The translations under genes were made by a program, and so were the position numbers. A DNA stretch of 64,000 bases from CAVWCQ01 sp963753545 (GTDB lineage: Bacteria; Chloroflexota; Anaerolineae; Aggregatilineales; Aggregatilineaceae). Positions 47,741 through 56,098 of this stretch are shown piece after piece. The stretch's first letter is position 1, and each line of letters starts with the position of its first letter. The notes below the pieces were generated by a model, which was not told the origin of the DNA, made no database searches, and worked only from the letters and a program-made list of their open reading frames with translations. The stretch is from contig CAVWCQ010000008.1 in the NCBI GenBank assembly GCA_963753545.1, positions 1,922,001-1,986,000 of the forward strand, written 5' to 3'.

Positions 47741-48314
47741 AGCGCGCCTCCGTCTGGCTTTCGGACAGAACCTGGCGCAGGGTAGTGATGGCCCGGAACT
47801 GGAGTGATTTAATGGCGTTCAGACTGCGTCCCATGGCCTCTGCCGTATCCTGCAAATTGAGCATCTGGGCAAAGCGCAGGATGAGCACCTCCTGCTGATC
47901 GGGCGGAAGCACCCGTACCGCGTGCCGCACTTGCTCCGCCTCCATAGCGCGCATGATCTGGTTCTCAAAATGAGCGTCGGGGGCCGGGAGTTCCTCGTCC
48001 AATTCATCCATAGTAACCGTCTGTTTATAATGGTCGTGCAGCACATTGCGCGCCACCCGAAACAACCATCCCCGCAAGCTGTGAGAGGGCGCATGGCGGC
48101 TGCGTAGGGCTGCCAGCAGTTTGATAAATACCTCGCTCGTCAGGTCTTCCGCCGCCCCTGGATCGTTGACCCGCCACCGGATGAACTGGTAAAGCGGATC
48201 AAAAAATGCTTCGTAAATCTCCGTTATGGCACTTTGGTCGCCAAGCCGGGCGCGCTCAAGCAGATCATCTTCGAGCGGCAGATCGGGAAGCATCAGGAGG
48301 AGCAGGAGCAGCAT
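47727..48314 (-). CDS. ECF-type RNA polymerase sigma factor
   Basis: 195 residues. Sigma region 2 is ITEIYEAFFDPLYQFIRWRV and AEDLTSEVFIKLLAAL, with SLRGWLFRVARNVLHDHYK (region 2.3-2.4). Region 4 is LPPDQQEVLILRFAQMLNLQDTAEAMGRSLNAIKSLQFRAITTLR. The N-terminal run of Leu is unusual and may be part of the start choice. It directs RNA polymerase to a regulon that cannot be read here. Overlaps the anti-sigma gene. Confidence 0.9.
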   Translation of the reverse strand: MLLLLLLMLPDLPLEDDLLERARLGDQSAITEIYEAFFDPLYQFIRWRVNDPGAAEDLTSEVFIKLLAALRSRHAPSHSLRGWLFRVARNVLHDHYKQTVTMDELDEELPAPDAHFENQIMRAMEAEQVRHAVRVLPPDQQEVLILRFAQMLNLQDTAEAMGRSLNAIKSLQFRAITTLRQVLSESQTEARYGSF

Positions 48315-48358
48315 TTTTCACCTGTGATCGAATGAGGGACACGTCTAATTGTACATCG

Positions 48359-48390
48359 AAAAAGCGAGAGGGCAGGTTTCACCCTCTCGC
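48359..48390 (-). terminator. Rho-independent terminator of the DUF5666 gene
   Basis: On the minus strand GCGAGAGGG and CCCTCTCGC form a perfect 9-bp stem followed by TTTTT. It separates the DUF5666 gene from the sigma factor gene. Confidence 0.85.
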
Positions 48391-48411
48391 CTGTGTCGTC
48401 AGACGATGCAG

Positions 48412-49560
48412 TTAGTTACTGCCGCCGTGATCATCGCCGCTGTCGTGGCTGGAACCATCATCGCCGGAGCTGCCGGAGTTGCCTGAGTTGCTGCCGCCGT
48501 GATCGTCGTTTGTATCATGTCCGGAACTGTCACCGCTCTGATCGTTGCCGCTGTCGCTGCCATGATCGTCGTTCGCATCGTGGCCGGGGCCGTCATCGCT
48601 GCTGGAGTTATCATCCCCAACGATTGGCGCGTTGGAAGCGGGGAGGCTGGAGCAGTGATCCAGTTGGCCGACCGTGAGCGAAATCCAGGCCACGCTGTCA
48701 TCTGCGCTGACCTGCACCCATTCGCCGTCCGTGTGGACTGCCAAAACGTCGAGCTTGTCGCCGTGTGCCGCTGTTCCTACGACATCATTGCCGCTGCCTG
48801 GGCCGCCGCGCAGATTGGCCGAACGCGCTTCAACTTCAAACTGGCATTGGTTCGCCTCCCGTGAGACAAGTTCCACCTCACGCGCCACCCAGGTGCCGTC
48901 ACTGGTTAGGGCTGCGTGTACTTTGACCAGTGCCCCAACGACGAGCGTTCCCTTGATTTCGGCCTGGGCGGTATTGATGGTCAGGCCCTGCACGACAATG
49001 GAATCGCTGCTGACCACTTCCAATGTTCCGCTCAGTTCAACTTCTCCGCCCGTTGTGGCTGAATTGTCGCCCACAACGACCGAGCGCTGCACTTCCCGCG
49101 CTGCCCACGTCCCGCCGCTGGTCAGCCGGGCATGAACCTGAACGAGATCGCCCACCGCCAGATCGCTCGGCATGTCCAAAGCGGTCGTATCAAAGGTCAG
49201 GCCGTTTACAACGATGAACCCTGTGCCGATTTCATCCACCGTGCCGACGAGTTCGATCTCGCCGGGCAAAATGCCCCGGTCGGGTAGGGAGACTTGCGCC
49301 GCCAGAACGGTTCCATCCGTTTGCAGCAGCCCTTCCACTTTAACCTGAGTGCCCACTGCCAGCGATGTTTTGACCTCGGCGGCTGAAACATCAACACTTA
49401 ACTGGTTCACGGTGATGGTTGAACCACTTGCCGCTTCGATAATGCCGACCAGTTCAATCGTCTGTGTGCCGTTCTGCGCGTGAACGGACGAGCCAATGAA
49501 GCCCAGCCCTAGTGCGAAAAGTACCCCAAGAATGAGCCAACCGCGATAAATGTGCTTCAT
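48412..49560 (-). CDS. Secreted DUF5666 protein with SH3-like domain and Asp/His/Gly-rich tail
   Basis: 382 residues with a signal peptide (GWLILGVLFALGLGFIGSSVHAQ). Three DUF5666 repeats (each 'IELVG.I......I.V..L..D........L..G..V.V...L...G'), e.g. IELVGIIEAASGSTITVNQLSVDV and VELSGTLEVVSSDSIVVQGLTI. A bacterial SH3-like segment follows (SANLRGGPGSGNDVVGTAAHGDKLDVLA). The last 70 residues are Asp/His/Ser/Gly-rich (HDSGDDHGGSN end), the same style as the tail of the anti-sigma-like protein. The gene lies upstream of the sigma factor, so it may be a target of it. Confidence 0.8.
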   Translation of the reverse strand: MKHIYRGWLILGVLFALGLGFIGSSVHAQNGTQTIELVGIIEAASGSTITVNQLSVDVSAAEVKTSLAVGTQVKVEGLLQTDGTVLAAQVSLPDRGILPGEIELVGTVDEIGTGFIVVNGLTFDTTALDMPSDLAVGDLVQVHARLTSGGTWAAREVQRSVVVGDNSATTGGEVELSGTLEVVSSDSIVVQGLTINTAQAEIKGTLVVGALVKVHAALTSDGTWVAREVELVSREANQCQFEVEARSANLRGGPGSGNDVVGTAAHGDKLDVLAVHTDGEWVQVSADDSVAWISLTVGQLDHCSSLPASNAPIVGDDNSSSDDGPGHDANDDHGSDSGNDQSGDSSGHDTNDDHGGSNSGNSGSSGDDGSSHDSGDDHGGSN

Positions 49561-49772
49561 GTTCTTTCTCCTTGTACGGAACCAATCTGTCTATACCGAC
49601 TGTTAAACAGAAAAAAAGTTGCGGTGAATGTGGCAGTACCTTGGTCCTGGTGGAAAAACTGTGCTTATCGTCACCTGTTCCTTCCCCTATTTGTCATGTG
49701 ACATGTCTGGCAGACGCGGTATAGTGGAATTACTTCAGCAATCGTGTTTAGACCTAAAGTGGAGTTAGAATC

Positions 49773-50117
49773 ATGCCTAGTATCATCACCAGCCTCTGCC
49801 TGCGCGATGGCGCATGTGTCGATGTTTGTCCCTCCGAAAGCATTGTTGCCGGGAAGCCCGAAAGTGAATGGCCCTGGTACTATATTGATCCCGATTCGTG
49901 CATCGACTGCGGCGCGTGCCAGTCGGAATGCCCATTCGAAGCGATCTTTAATGAAGACGAAGTGCCCAGCAACTACAAAATGTCTGCCGGCCAGGAACGC
50001 GTTCCTCACGGTGGGCAGCGCTACGCGGCAGCGGGCGGCGAAGTGGTCGATCTGACCCCCGATATTCAGTACAACTATGACTTTTTCCAGAAAGGCCCCG
50101 GCTTCAGCGCTCGTTAA
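49773..50117 (+). CDS. Ferredoxin, 4Fe-4S type, copy 1
   Basis: 114 residues. Second cluster motif is CIDCGACQSECP, complete. The first is CLRDGACVDVCPSES, which lacks the fourth cysteine that copy 2 has at that place (CPVDC). Cluster I may therefore be 3Fe-4S or absent. The C-terminal part PDIQYNYDFFQKGPGFSAR is the same as in copy 2. It is a small electron carrier. ATG 49773 sits 6 bases after GGAG. Ends in its own terminator. Confidence 0.9.
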   Translation: MPSIITSLCLRDGACVDVCPSESIVAGKPESEWPWYYIDPDSCIDCGACQSECPFEAIFNEDEVPSNYKMSAGQERVPHGGQRYAAAGGEVVDLTPDIQYNYDFFQKGPGFSAR

Positions 50118-50144
50118 GTGGCGCTCGCCCGGCTATAGACCAGG

Positions 50145-50172
50145 AACCGCTCGAAGTCAGGGCGGTTTTTTT
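50145..50172 (+). terminator. Terminator of ferredoxin copy 1
   Basis: AACCGC and GCGGTT form a 6-bp stem followed by seven T. Confidence 0.75.
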
Positions 50173-50246
50173 GTTGCCCCGCTTGCCGGATCACGCTATA
50201 TTTTTGATGGAATATTAGATCTTAACCGTTTAAAGGAGTTGCTAGA

Positions 50247-50591
50247 ATGACCCACATTATCACCAGCCTCTGCTTGCGTGATGGCGCGTGTGTAGAAGTT
50301 TGCCCGGTGGATTGCATCGTTGCCGGTCAGCCAGAAAATGAATGGCCCTGGTATTTCATTGATCCCGATACCTGCATCGACTGCGGTGCCTGCATTCCGG
50401 AATGTCCCTTTGAGGCGATTTTCGTGGAAGATGAAGTTCCCGCCGCTTATAAGATGGCCCCAGGGCAGGAGCGCATCCCCTTCAGCGGTGATCGTTATGC
50501 GGCGGCGGGCGGCGAAGTGCTCGACCTGACCGCTGATATCCAGCCCAATTACGACTTTTTCCAGAAGGGGCCTGGCTACGACGCCCGGTAG
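50247..50591 (+). CDS. Ferredoxin, 4Fe-4S type, copy 2
   Basis: 114 residues, a close paralogue of the preceding gene (same length, most residues alike). Both cluster sites are complete: CLRDGACVEVCPVDC and CIDCGACIPECP. It supports electron transfer to oxidoreductases. AAAGGAG precedes ATG 50247. The tandem arrangement and separate terminators suggest a gene duplication with separate regulation. Confidence 0.95.
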   Translation: MTHIITSLCLRDGACVEVCPVDCIVAGQPENEWPWYFIDPDTCIDCGACIPECPFEAIFVEDEVPAAYKMAPGQERIPFSGDRYAAAGGEVLDLTADIQPNYDFFQKGPGYDAR

Positions 50592-50611
50592 CGCATGTGT
50601 CTCGACAATCT

Positions 50612-50640
50612 GGGAACTCGCTGAGAGTTCCCTTTTTTTT
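50612..50640 (+). terminator. Terminator of ferredoxin copy 2
   Basis: GGGAACTC and GAGTTCCC pair perfectly, with eight T following. Confidence 0.85.
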
Positions 50641-50656
50641 GTCTCACATCGTTGGG

Positions 50657-51568
50657 TCATCCAGCCGGAATGCGGCTGATCAGCGAATCGGCGCGGATAT
50701 AACTTTCCGCATCGCCCGTGGTTTTGCTCAGGGCGGCGGCCTGACGCGCCAGGATCGCTGATGCTTCGAGTTCTGCCGGGAACAGCGCTTCGGCAATATC
50801 GAGCAGCGGGCCAACTTCCTGGTTCGGCATGCCGTTCTGCCGCACGATGACATGGGCAGCGATGCGGAAGGCGCGGCGGGCGCGCTGGCGCTCCTGGATG
50901 GTCTGGAGAGAAATGCCGATCAGATGGGCGACAATGATAATCTGGTTGGCCTGCATCTGGGACAGCGTCAGCAGATCGGTTTGGTTTTGTTCAGCCAGCT
51001 TGGTGAAGTTGAAGCCGATCACCTTCAGGCCGAAACGCTGGAACGGGTTGAGACGGGGCGGTTCCATCAGCGGAATCTGCTGGGCCAGCCCGGTAAAGTC
51101 GATTTCAGCCAGATCCGGCAGGCGGTTGAGCGCCGTTTCGAGCCAGCGGCGGTTGCCCTGAGTATCCCCTAACAGTTGGTGCGCGTTAGCAATGGCGATA
51201 TCGATGCGCGCCTCGTTGATCTGCTGCTCACTGCGGTTCAGCGCGTCACCAAAGGTTTTGCGCGCCACCTGATAGGCATTGCTCGGCTCACCTTCTTCCG
51301 CAGCCAATACCGCCTCGGCACGTTGGCTGTCGTAGCGGTGCAGCAGACGCGCCGCGTGCATCTTGAGGATGCTGTCGATCAGGGAGCGGTTATCGTTGGT
51401 CGTTTCGGCGTCCAGGGAGGCGCTGAACAGGCGGCGTTCATCTTCATGGAGTTCCCCCGCGTTTTTGCTGAGCCAGCGTTCGAGGGCAGTCAGCCCATCA
51501 TCCAGGCTGTGCTCCCCGGATAACACCACTTGCGTCAGGTTGTTGAGTTGTCGGATCAGGCTCGCCAT
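50657..51568 (-). CDS. Helical protein of unknown function
   Basis: 303 residues, almost all alpha-helical, without signal peptide. Repeated helix pairs such as EARIDIAIANAHQLLGDTQGNRRWLETALNRLPDLAE look like TPR-type repeats. A hydrophobic stretch QANQIIIVAHLIGISLQTIQE is in the middle. It would be a scaffold or cytoplasmic adaptor. No family recognised. Neighbours give no clue. Confidence 0.65.
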   Translation of the reverse strand: MASLIRQLNNLTQVVLSGEHSLDDGLTALERWLSKNAGELHEDERRLFSASLDAETTNDNRSLIDSILKMHAARLLHRYDSQRAEAVLAAEEGEPSNAYQVARKTFGDALNRSEQQINEARIDIAIANAHQLLGDTQGNRRWLETALNRLPDLAEIDFTGLAQQIPLMEPPRLNPFQRFGLKVIGFNFTKLAEQNQTDLLTLSQMQANQIIIVAHLIGISLQTIQERQRARRAFRIAAHVIVRQNGMPNQEVGPLLDIAEALFPAELEASAILARQAAALSKTTGDAESYIRADSLISRIPAG

Positions 51569-51655
51569 TGGTTTCTCTCGTGTTGGGCAGGGATCGTGCC
51601 TGATTGTACCCTATAATTGGATCAGTAGAAATAGTTTTGAGGGGGGAAGCTCAAA

Positions 51656-51760
51656 GTGAAAATCGCAATTCGTGATCTGAAAACCGTTTGTGACCTGCTG
51701 CTTGACGATCTCGAAGCATTTGGCACGGAGTCGGTTGAAATAGAAGACGATATAGTTGTG
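51656..51760 (+). pseudogene. Small gene truncated by a palindromic repeat
   Basis: GTG 51656 follows GGGGGGAAG. The first 35 codons (MKIAIRDLKTVCDLLLDDLE) form a coherent helical start with Glu/Asp-rich continuation ESVEIEDDI. At 51761 the sequence changes into the CCCCTCGCC repeat; the frame runs on to 51898 only as a repeat-encoded tail and then as antisense of the next gene. TATAAT at 51612-51617 could be its promoter. Family members of this start usually go on with a 'YW..P.EE' motif and are 70-100 residues long, so about half appears lost. Confidence 0.5.
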
Positions 51761-51762
51761 AA

Positions 51763-51830
51763 CCCCCTCGCCAGCAACGCCTGGAGAGGGGAAGCTGAGC
51801 GCGGCTTTTTGCGCTCAGCCGGGGTGAGGT
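51763..51830. repeat. CCCCTCGCCAGC...GGAGAGGGG...GGGGTGAGG repeat with hairpin
   Basis: CCCCCTCGCCAGC, then CCTGGAGAGGGG, then GCTGAGCGC-(8)-GCGCTCAGC, then CGGGGTGAGGT. The same order occurs at 54836-54908. It sits just after the stop of the peptide-binding protein gene and could serve as its terminator. Confidence 0.7.
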
Positions 51831-51836
51831 GTCGTT

Positions 51837-53409
51837 CTACTGCTTCGCCAGCAGATCGTAATGCAGGAAGAAATTCGGCTCGACCTGAATGCCCGTGATG
51901 TTATCCCAGGCCAGCAGTTGCAGTTGATCCTGCCACAGCGGGGCGATATCAAAATTGTCGAGCAGCAGGCGGGCGACTTCCTGGTACTGTTCGCCGCTGG
52001 CTGCCGGATTGTCGCTCAGGGCGGCCTCATCGAGCAGCGAGTCGATCTGAGCGCTGCCATAGCGCCCATGCTGCGGAATGGTCGAAGTCGAATAGGCCAG
52101 CGGGCGCAGATAGGCGTCCGGGTGGGGCACAATGGGCGTCCAGCCGAACAGGACAAGCTGCTTTTCGCCCTCGCCGCGTTCCAGTGCCTGGATAAAGGCT
52201 GTCGTCTGAATATCACTGTAAATGCCAGTAGCGATAAAGTCGGTGTTGTCAAAGCTGCTCCGGTCCAATTCGGCGGCAGCGGCGGCGTAGACATCGCCAT
52301 AGGTGGGCTGCGAGATCACAATGGTAAATTGGAGCCGCCCTTGTCCGCGTGTGCTGTAGGCGGCGGCGCGCAGAGTCTCCTCGGCCCGTGGAATATCGGG
52401 ATCGTCGGGCCAGATCGGGGCATAGGCGTCGGTGAACAGGTCCGGGACCATACTTGTCAGCGGTGCGGCGTATCCGTTAAAGACATTGTCGACGATTCCC
52501 TGGCGGCTGAGCAGCACCGTGATCGCCTCGCGCACCAGCGGATCGTCAAATGGTTCCAGGTCATGATTCATGTAAGCGTAAAACACGCGCGTGCTGGGAA
52601 CCTTGACGATGTTTAAACCTTCTGTGCCGTCCAGGTTTATCAGATCGCCCAGGAACAGGCTGCGCCACGCAAGATCAATCTGATGAGCGCGCAGGGCTTC
52701 GCGCAAATCCTGCGAGCGGTTGAACCCCTTCAGAATGATCGTGCTGGTGACGGGAGCCGGGCCCAGTGTGTAGGATGGATTCGCCTGGAGCACGTACTCG
52801 GTGCGGTAGTCGTACCGTTCCAGCACATACGGCCCGTTGCCGATCACCTGATCGGGCAGGGGAACGGGCTGGTCGCTGCTGATCAGCGCCGGATGCTGCG
52901 GAAAGTAGGGGGGCAGGGCCAGCAATCCCAGGAAGTACGGAACCGGCGATTTCAGGTGGAAGACCAGTTCGCCGTTCTCGGATGCTTCGACGCGATCCAG
53001 GTAAGGCGTCACCGCTTTTGCCGCGCCGCGCTCCAGCGCCACCACCCGGTTGATCGAATCCACAAACGTCTGCGCCGTGATCGGCGTGCCATCGCTGAAC
53101 GTCGAGTCCTTGAGGGTGAAGGTGTAGGTCAGTTTGTCGTCGCTGACGGTCTACCGACTCCGCCAGCGCCAGTTCATAATCGAGCGTGCCGGGCGTCTGG
53201 CGGGTCAGTCCGGTGTACAGGTGGCTCAGGACTTCCCAGGCGACGAAGTCATAAGCATCACCGGGATCGAGAGTTGTGGGTAAATCGGTCATGCCAATCG
53301 TAATCGCGCTGCTGTCCTGGGCGCGGGCGGGGCGAAACGTGGTCGTTGTGCCTCCCAACGCCGCAAACGAAACAGCCAGGATCAGGCACAACAGGAAAAG
53401 TCGGCGCAT
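51837..53409 (-). CDS. Peptide-binding SBP_bac_5 protein, one frameshift
   Basis: Periplasmic-type binding protein of a peptide or nickel ABC transporter. Start ATG 53409 with GGAGC upstream; signal peptide LFLLCLILAVSFAALGG. Early motif ITIGMTDLPTTLDPGDAYDF and LSHLYTGLTRQTPGTLDYEL; after one frame switch near 53150 the rest follows as TFVDSINRVVALERGAAK, YVLERYDYRTEYVLQANPSY and the end FFLHYDLLAKQ. Complete at 520 residues. No permease or ATPase genes adjacent. Confidence 0.8.
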
Positions 53410-53548
53410 AGAAGCTCCATTAAGTGCGGTATACGCAAAGTCAAAATGGTCTTGGGGTATGAAGGGATATCCCCTGGTAACATCAAATAAGGCTCCAAGG
53501 TTGGCGGGTGCTTGCTGAGACATTATACGCGCTCCTGATGAGCGGTTG

Positions 53549-54721
53549 TCATTGGTTCACGATGAGCGGCATCGGACTGTCGCTGCCCAACGTGTCCGAT
53601 GGGTTAATGTTAACGTCATTTTCGAAGATCATGTAGTTCAGGCGCGGCGAATGCGTCGGATACCAGCGCCCCACGATCTGCCCCTTCCTGACGATATCGC
53701 CATCTTCGACAAACCATTCGTCCACGCCGGAGACAACGGCGGTGGTGCGTGATGCCTCGTTGGTGATCTGGATGCGCGTCCCGTACAGATCGGTCCAGCG
53801 GTTGATGACAATCTCGCCGCTCAGGGTGGCGATAATATCCAGCGGGCCGTCGGGCGGCGTGCCCCGGAAGCCGATCTCAATTGATGCTTGCGGAATGCCC
53901 ACCGCCAGCGAATCGGAAAAATAGGTCAGAATTTCGAGGTCCGGATGGACGACTGGCCACCCTTGCACCCTATCATACGGGACATCGAGGGATGGGCGTT
54001 CCACCCAGTTGAGGTTAAAGATGCTCTGGATCTTTTCGGCGGCATTGACGGAGGCGGGGTAGTTCCATAGGGAACCACGCGGGCCAATCGACATATGCAG
54101 GTGACGTTCAATGTATTGAGCGCTGTTCCCGGTATTGCCCATCCGCCCAATCGGCTGCCCGACGGTGACGCGGATGCCGCCTGGAACGAATTTTTCGGAG
54201 AGGTGCGCGTAGTAATAATCCAGCCCGTCGTCACCTTCCAGCATATAACCCTGTCCGCCCGTATTGCCGCTGTAGTCCAGAATTGTGCCGTTGGTGATGG
54301 CGACAATCGTCGCGTGGGTGGCGCGTTGGTAGGTGTCATAGTCCAGTCCAAAGCGCGCCTTGAGGTCAATCGCGTTGGATTGATCCCAGTGGAAGTGCGT
54401 CCACGCATACAAATCCGGATCAGCGGCGATGGGGAAGGCGTACTGCCCGGTGATATCGTACAGAATCGTGTCCTGCGGGATCACAGCGGCGGCGACAGCG
54501 GTTCCGGTTGGGATCGGCGTTTCCGGCGGCGTGGCGCTGATGATGATCGATACGCTCTGGCTCTCCGTTCCGCCCGATTCGAATATCGTGTAAGCGAACA
54601 CTATTCCGCCCCCGCAGACTGCCACCAGCAGCAGCGCCAGCCCGGCGAACGCGATCAGACTGCGGCTCGGCAGGGGCGGTAGATGGGGGAAACGAGGCTT
54701 ACGCCAGGTGCGACGAGACAT
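53549..54721 (-). CDS. M23-family peptidase, membrane-anchored, with a degenerate second domain
   Basis: 390 residues. Membrane segment at 22-45. First M23 (LytM) domain: HFHWDQSNAIDLKA (His, Asp zinc ligands), then GLDYYYAHLSEKF and ERHLHMSIG (H-x-H). A second, later stretch IQITNEASRTTAVVSGVDEWFVEDGDIVRKGQIVGRWY has the LytM outline but the H-x-H place is RLNYMIFEN, so it is inactive. It would cut cross-links or act as an activator in the wall. Start ATG 54721; a GTAGGGGC repeat precedes it. Confidence 0.82.
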   Translation of the reverse strand: MSRRTWRKPRFPHLPPLPSRSLIAFAGLALLLVAVCGGGIVFAYTIFESGGTESQSVSIIISATPPETPIPTGTAVAAAVIPQDTILYDITGQYAFPIAADPDLYAWTHFHWDQSNAIDLKARFGLDYDTYQRATHATIVAITNGTILDYSGNTGGQGYMLEGDDGLDYYYAHLSEKFVPGGIRVTVGQPIGRMGNTGNSAQYIERHLHMSIGPRGSLWNYPASVNAAEKIQSIFNLNWVERPSLDVPYDRVQGWPVVHPDLEILTYFSDSLAVGIPQASIEIGFRGTPPDGPLDIIATLSGEIVINRWTDLYGTRIQITNEASRTTAVVSGVDEWFVEDGDIVRKGQIVGRWYPTHSPRLNYMIFENDVNINPSDTLGSDSPMPLIVNQ

Positions 54722-54725
54722 GTTT

Positions 54726-54750
54726 GTAGGGGCGCTGCTTGCACCGCGCT
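54726..54750. repeat. GTAGGGGCGCTGCTTGC repeat copy
   Basis: GTAGGGGCGCTGCTTGCACCGCGCTC follows the pattern of the copy at 13.3 kb, just upstream of the M23 gene. Between it and 54836 I see nothing. Confidence 0.6.
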
Positions 54751-54835
54751 CAATAATCTTCAGATAGGTGGGTTAGTATAGCGGGATAGGGCGCTTCACG
54801 CTCCTACGGAATCGCGGCGTTTGGGGTACGGCTTT

Positions 54836-54908
54836 CCCCCTCGCCAGCTAGGCATGCGGAGCATGCACCTGGAGAGGGGGATCGATGCTTGCATCGCGGG
54901 GGTGAGGT
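54836..54908. repeat. CCCCTCGCCAGC...GGAGAGGGG...GGGGTGAGG repeat copy
   Basis: CCCCCTCGCCAGC, GCATGC-GGA-GCATGC hairpin, CCTGGAGAGGGGG, CGATGC-TT-GCATCG hairpin, GCGGGGGTGAGG. It is the second full copy of the element at 51763. The remaining part of the 402-base gap 54722-55123 holds nothing else that I can identify. Confidence 0.7.
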
Positions 54909-55123
54909 TAGCTTTCCTGCTGCCCGTTCTCGGTCTTCTCGACAGCCTTGCCGTTGAGCAGCCCGCCAGGAAGCTGGCTGATCGCATGGGTGAGATTCCT
55001 TATAGAATTGGTTCTCAGGTGGGGCAATTGCCTGGGGCTGACATCCTGCTGACGTTGCACAGCAAAGCTGACAGGCCAAAACGCGGTATAATCCGTTCGC
55101 AGATGGGTGCAGGAGGAGTTTCT

Positions 55124-55291
55124 ATGAGACGTGATGGCCGGGTTATGCTGCTGGTGCTTGTGGCGGTGATCGTAATTGTGCTTGTGCTGGGCAGCGCCTT
55201 CCAACTGCTGCCGCCGCCGCCCGGATCGCCCACGCCCACTGCGCCAACCGTATTGGATCGCCCGGAGGGTCTTCCCCGGATACAGCAGTAA
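55124..55291 (+). CDS. Small single-membrane-segment protein
   Basis: 55 residues, start ATG 55124 with an ideal AGGAGGAG 5 bases upstream. Basic start MRRDGR, membrane segment VMLLVLVAVIVIVLVLGSAF, then a Pro-rich tail LPPPPGSPTPTAPT. Its 12-base gap to the prepilin peptidase gene suggests co-transcription. I do not know its role. Confidence 0.75.
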   Translation: MRRDGRVMLLVLVAVIVIVLVLGSAFQLLPPPPGSPTPTAPTVLDRPEGLPRIQQ

Positions 55292-55303
55292 GGAAAAAAT
55301 GGT

Positions 55304-56089
55304 ATGGATGTTTTGTTTGTTTTGATCGCTGGAATAGGCGGTTTGCTGGTCGGCGGCCTCATCAACGCCCTGGCCGATGATCTGCCTGCCCGCCAGAATC
55401 CCCGCTTACCTCATTATCCCGATGCCACACCGCGCCGCCCGTCCGCCTGGCTCGGTTTCACCGCCTTTTTGACCGGGCAGCGCCAGTCTTCCACCGGATC
55501 TCGGCTGAGTTGGCGGTATCCCGCCGTCGAAATCATCATGGCCCTGGCCTACATGGGAATGGTTCTGCGTTACCACGACGAAAAGAATCTTCCGGCGTGG
55601 TTTGTCTTTGTGGCGATTATGATGCTGGTCACGGTTATCGATCTCGAACACCGCCTGATCCTGTTCGTGGTGATTCTCCCGTCGTGCCTGTTTGCGCTGC
55701 TGGCGGCGGTTGTGTGGCCCTACCGCAATCGTGAATTCACCGATTTTCTGCTGGGCGGGCTGCTCGGATTTGGCACGTTCTTTATCCTGTTCCTGGGTGG
55801 ATTGGCCTACTCCGCCTTAAAGCATATGGACGAAGTTGCCTTTGGTTTTGGCGACGTCATGCTGGCGACCCTCAGTGGCTTGATCCTGGGCTGGCAGGCG
55901 GTCATGTTCGCCATGTGGATCACCGTTTTTGCGGCAGGGGCGGGGGCGATTCTGTATGTGGTAGCTCGAATGGTGCTGCGCCGCCGCGTGTTTGCGCCGT
56001 TCCCCTATGGGCCGTATATTGTTTTTGGGACGCTGGCTCTGCTGCTGTTCCGCGAGGAAGTCCAGCATATTTTGGTGGGTGCATACTAG
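55304..56089 (+). CDS. A24-type prepilin peptidase
   Basis: 261 residues, about seven hydrophobic segments. Catalytic aspartates are in VTVIDLEHRLI and in AFGFGDVMLATLSGLILG (the GxGD motif). The N-terminal domain lacks the CxxC zinc site of bifunctional PilD-type enzymes, so it is the short, cleavage-only kind or a preflagellin-type enzyme. No pilin genes are in the window. It starts 12 bases after the small membrane protein gene. Confidence 0.88.
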   Translation: MDVLFVLIAGIGGLLVGGLINALADDLPARQNPRLPHYPDATPRRPSAWLGFTAFLTGQRQSSTGSRLSWRYPAVEIIMALAYMGMVLRYHDEKNLPAWFVFVAIMMLVTVIDLEHRLILFVVILPSCLFALLAAVVWPYRNREFTDFLLGGLLGFGTFFILFLGGLAYSALKHMDEVAFGFGDVMLATLSGLILGWQAVMFAMWITVFAAGAGAILYVVARMVLRRRVFAPFPYGPYIVFGTLALLLFREEVQHILVGAY

Positions 56090-56098
56090 GAGGCCAGG

